This document shows positions 32,387 to 33,390 of a DNA stretch of 33,390 nucleotides, one piece after another. The notes beneath the pieces were generated by a model. It saw only the letters and a list, made by a program, of their open reading frames with translations, did no database searches and was not told where the DNA came from. Every line of letters starts with the position of its first letter. Position 1 is the first letter of the stretch. Source of the stretch: SVTX01 sp045658225 (GTDB taxonomy: Bacteria; Bacillota; Clostridia; Oscillospirales; CAG-272); the NCBI GenBank assembly GCA_045658225.1, contig JAZOUO010000057.1:1-33390 (forward strand). The letters run 5' to 3'. The position numbers and the translations under genes are program-made.

Positions 32387-33390
32387 ATGGCAACCTACAA
32401 CACAAAACAAATCAGAAATATCGCTCTGGCAGGTCATGGCGACTCGGGTAAGACCTCTCTTGCCGAGGCTATGCTTTTTGTTTCGGGCGGTACGGACAGA
32501 CTTGGAAGCGTTCCGAACGGCAACACGGTATGTGACTATGATTCCGAGGAGCAAACAAGAAAATTCTCGCTTTCCGCATCTCTTGCTCACGTTTTCTGGA
32601 AGGACGTTAAGATAAATATTATAGACACTCCCGGCTATCTCGACTTTGAGGGCGAGGTTAAGCAGGGCGTTCGCGTTGCGGACAGCGTAGTTATCTGCGT
32701 TGACGGTAAGGCGGGAATGGAAGTAGGTACGGAGCTTGCATGGGACAAGGCTACCGAGGCAGGCGTTCCCAAGGCGTCCTTTATCAACAAGTGCGATCTT
32801 CTCGACGCTCACTTTAACGCAACCTTTGACCAGCTCCGCGAAAAATTTGGTAAATCTCTCTGTCCTGTATTTATCCCCGTTGGTAAGAATGGTAAGGATA
32901 TTACAATGATAGATCTGCTTGACATGCAGTCCTACATATACGATGACTCCGGAAAGAGAATTCCCACAGACACCACTCCCGAGCTTGAGGCGGCAGCTGA
33001 GAGATATAAGGAGGTTCTTTGGGAGGCGGTTGCAGGTACCAGCGAGGAGCTTATGATGAAGTTCTTTGACGGCGAGCCCTTCACAAAGGAGGAGTGCGTT
33101 GATGGTGTTCACCAGGGTATTATTGACGGCTCTATCACTCCCGTTTACTGTGGCTCGGCTACAAGACTTTGGGGTGTTATCGCGATGATGGATTCTATCG
33201 CGGCTTCCTTCCCCAGACACACCGCAAAGAAGAACGAAAAGACTATCGAAGGCGACGTTGAGATCAATGTTGACGGCGAGCCCTCGCTCTTCGTATTCAA
33301 GACAGTCGCTGACCCGTTCGTAGGTAAGATGTCCTTCTTCAAGGTAATGAGCGGTTCTGTAAAGAAGGACGCAGTTTTGAAGAACTCCAG
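32387..33390 (+). CDS. EF-G-like translational GTPase, 3' end outside window
   Basis: The first 334 residues are present and the gene runs off the window. The G domain has P-loop GHGDSGKT (16-23), G3 DTPGYLDF (80-87) and G4 NKCD (134-137). From about 290 on (SLFVFKTVADPFVGKMSFFKVMSGSVKKD) domain II begins, as in EF-G. The differences from canonical EF-G mark a paralogue of the EF-G2/FusA2 type: the P-loop is GHGDSGKT instead of AHIDAGKT, switch I has RKFSLS instead of RGITIT, and the catalytic His of DTPGH is Tyr84. The G domain also lacks most of the usual G' insertion. AAAGGAA lies upstream of the ATG. Such paralogues are common but their role is not settled. Confidence 0.9.
   Translation, partial: MATYNTKQIRNIALAGHGDSGKTSLAEAMLFVSGGTDRLGSVPNGNTVCDYDSEEQTRKFSLSASLAHVFWKDVKINIIDTPGYLDFEGEVKQGVRVADSVVICVDGKAGMEVGTELAWDKATEAGVPKASFINKCDLLDAHFNATFDQLREKFGKSLCPVFIPVGKNGKDITMIDLLDMQSYIYDDSGKRIPTDTTPELEAAAERYKEVLWEAVAGTSEELMMKFFDGEPFTKEECVDGVHQGIIDGSITPVYCGSATRLWGVIAMMDSIAASFPRHTAKKNEKTIEGDVEINVDGEPSLFVFKTVADPFVGKMSFFKVMSGSVKKDAVLKNS

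Overview
The window looks like chromosome from a spore-forming, Gram-positive Clostridia-type bacterium, probably an uncultured gut lineage. The evidence is the divergent pro-sigma-E/SpoIIGA locus, HPr kinase, a dgt-dnaG-rpoD operon, purine-rich Shine-Dalgarno sites before nearly every gene, near-consensus sigma-A promoters, and lipoprotein or Sec signals of Gram-positive type. The assignment is inferred from gene content alone.

Layout. 1-470: two tRNA genes (initiator Met and Leu-TAA) on the minus strand behind a consensus promoter. 469-1398: hprK (minus). 1579-3695: a translationally coupled pair of membrane-anchored extracytoplasmic proteins, one PrsA/SurA-like and one unrecognised. 3875-7825: dgt, dnaG and rpoD in one operon. 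8104-10173: a separately promoted solute-binding protein closed by a strong hairpin terminator. 10233-11583: about 1.35 kb without a convincing gene, holding small dyads and repeats, a cre-like site, an extended -10 promoter and a leader of about 419 nt. 11584-25346: a seven-gene carbohydrate-uptake operon. 25347-25567: a structured repeat and a shared terminator. 25572-27156 (minus): sigE and spoIIGA. 27360-31838: rpmE, then hflX, yigZ, tatD and a MATE transporter. 31869-32120 (minus): a small charged protein behind a sigma-G-like promoter. 32387-end: the start of an EF-G-like GTPase, cut by the window edge.

The most unusual part is 8104-25346. It encodes two solute-binding proteins, two complete MalF/MalG-type permease pairs, a giant secreted DUF5696-type protein with a TIM-barrel-like core, and a membrane protein joining a secreted NHL beta-propeller and a TPR-like segment to a Yip1-like multi-pass domain. 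One binding protein carries two copies of a beta-rich module at its N terminus. No ABC ATPase is present, so a shared MsmX-type ATPase encoded elsewhere is implied. My reading is a surface system in which the DUF5696 protein processes or binds a complex glycan, the fused modules and propeller capture or organise it, and two permeases import products. The substrate cannot be told from the sequence. The cre-like site upstream and hprK in the same window would fit carbon catabolite control.
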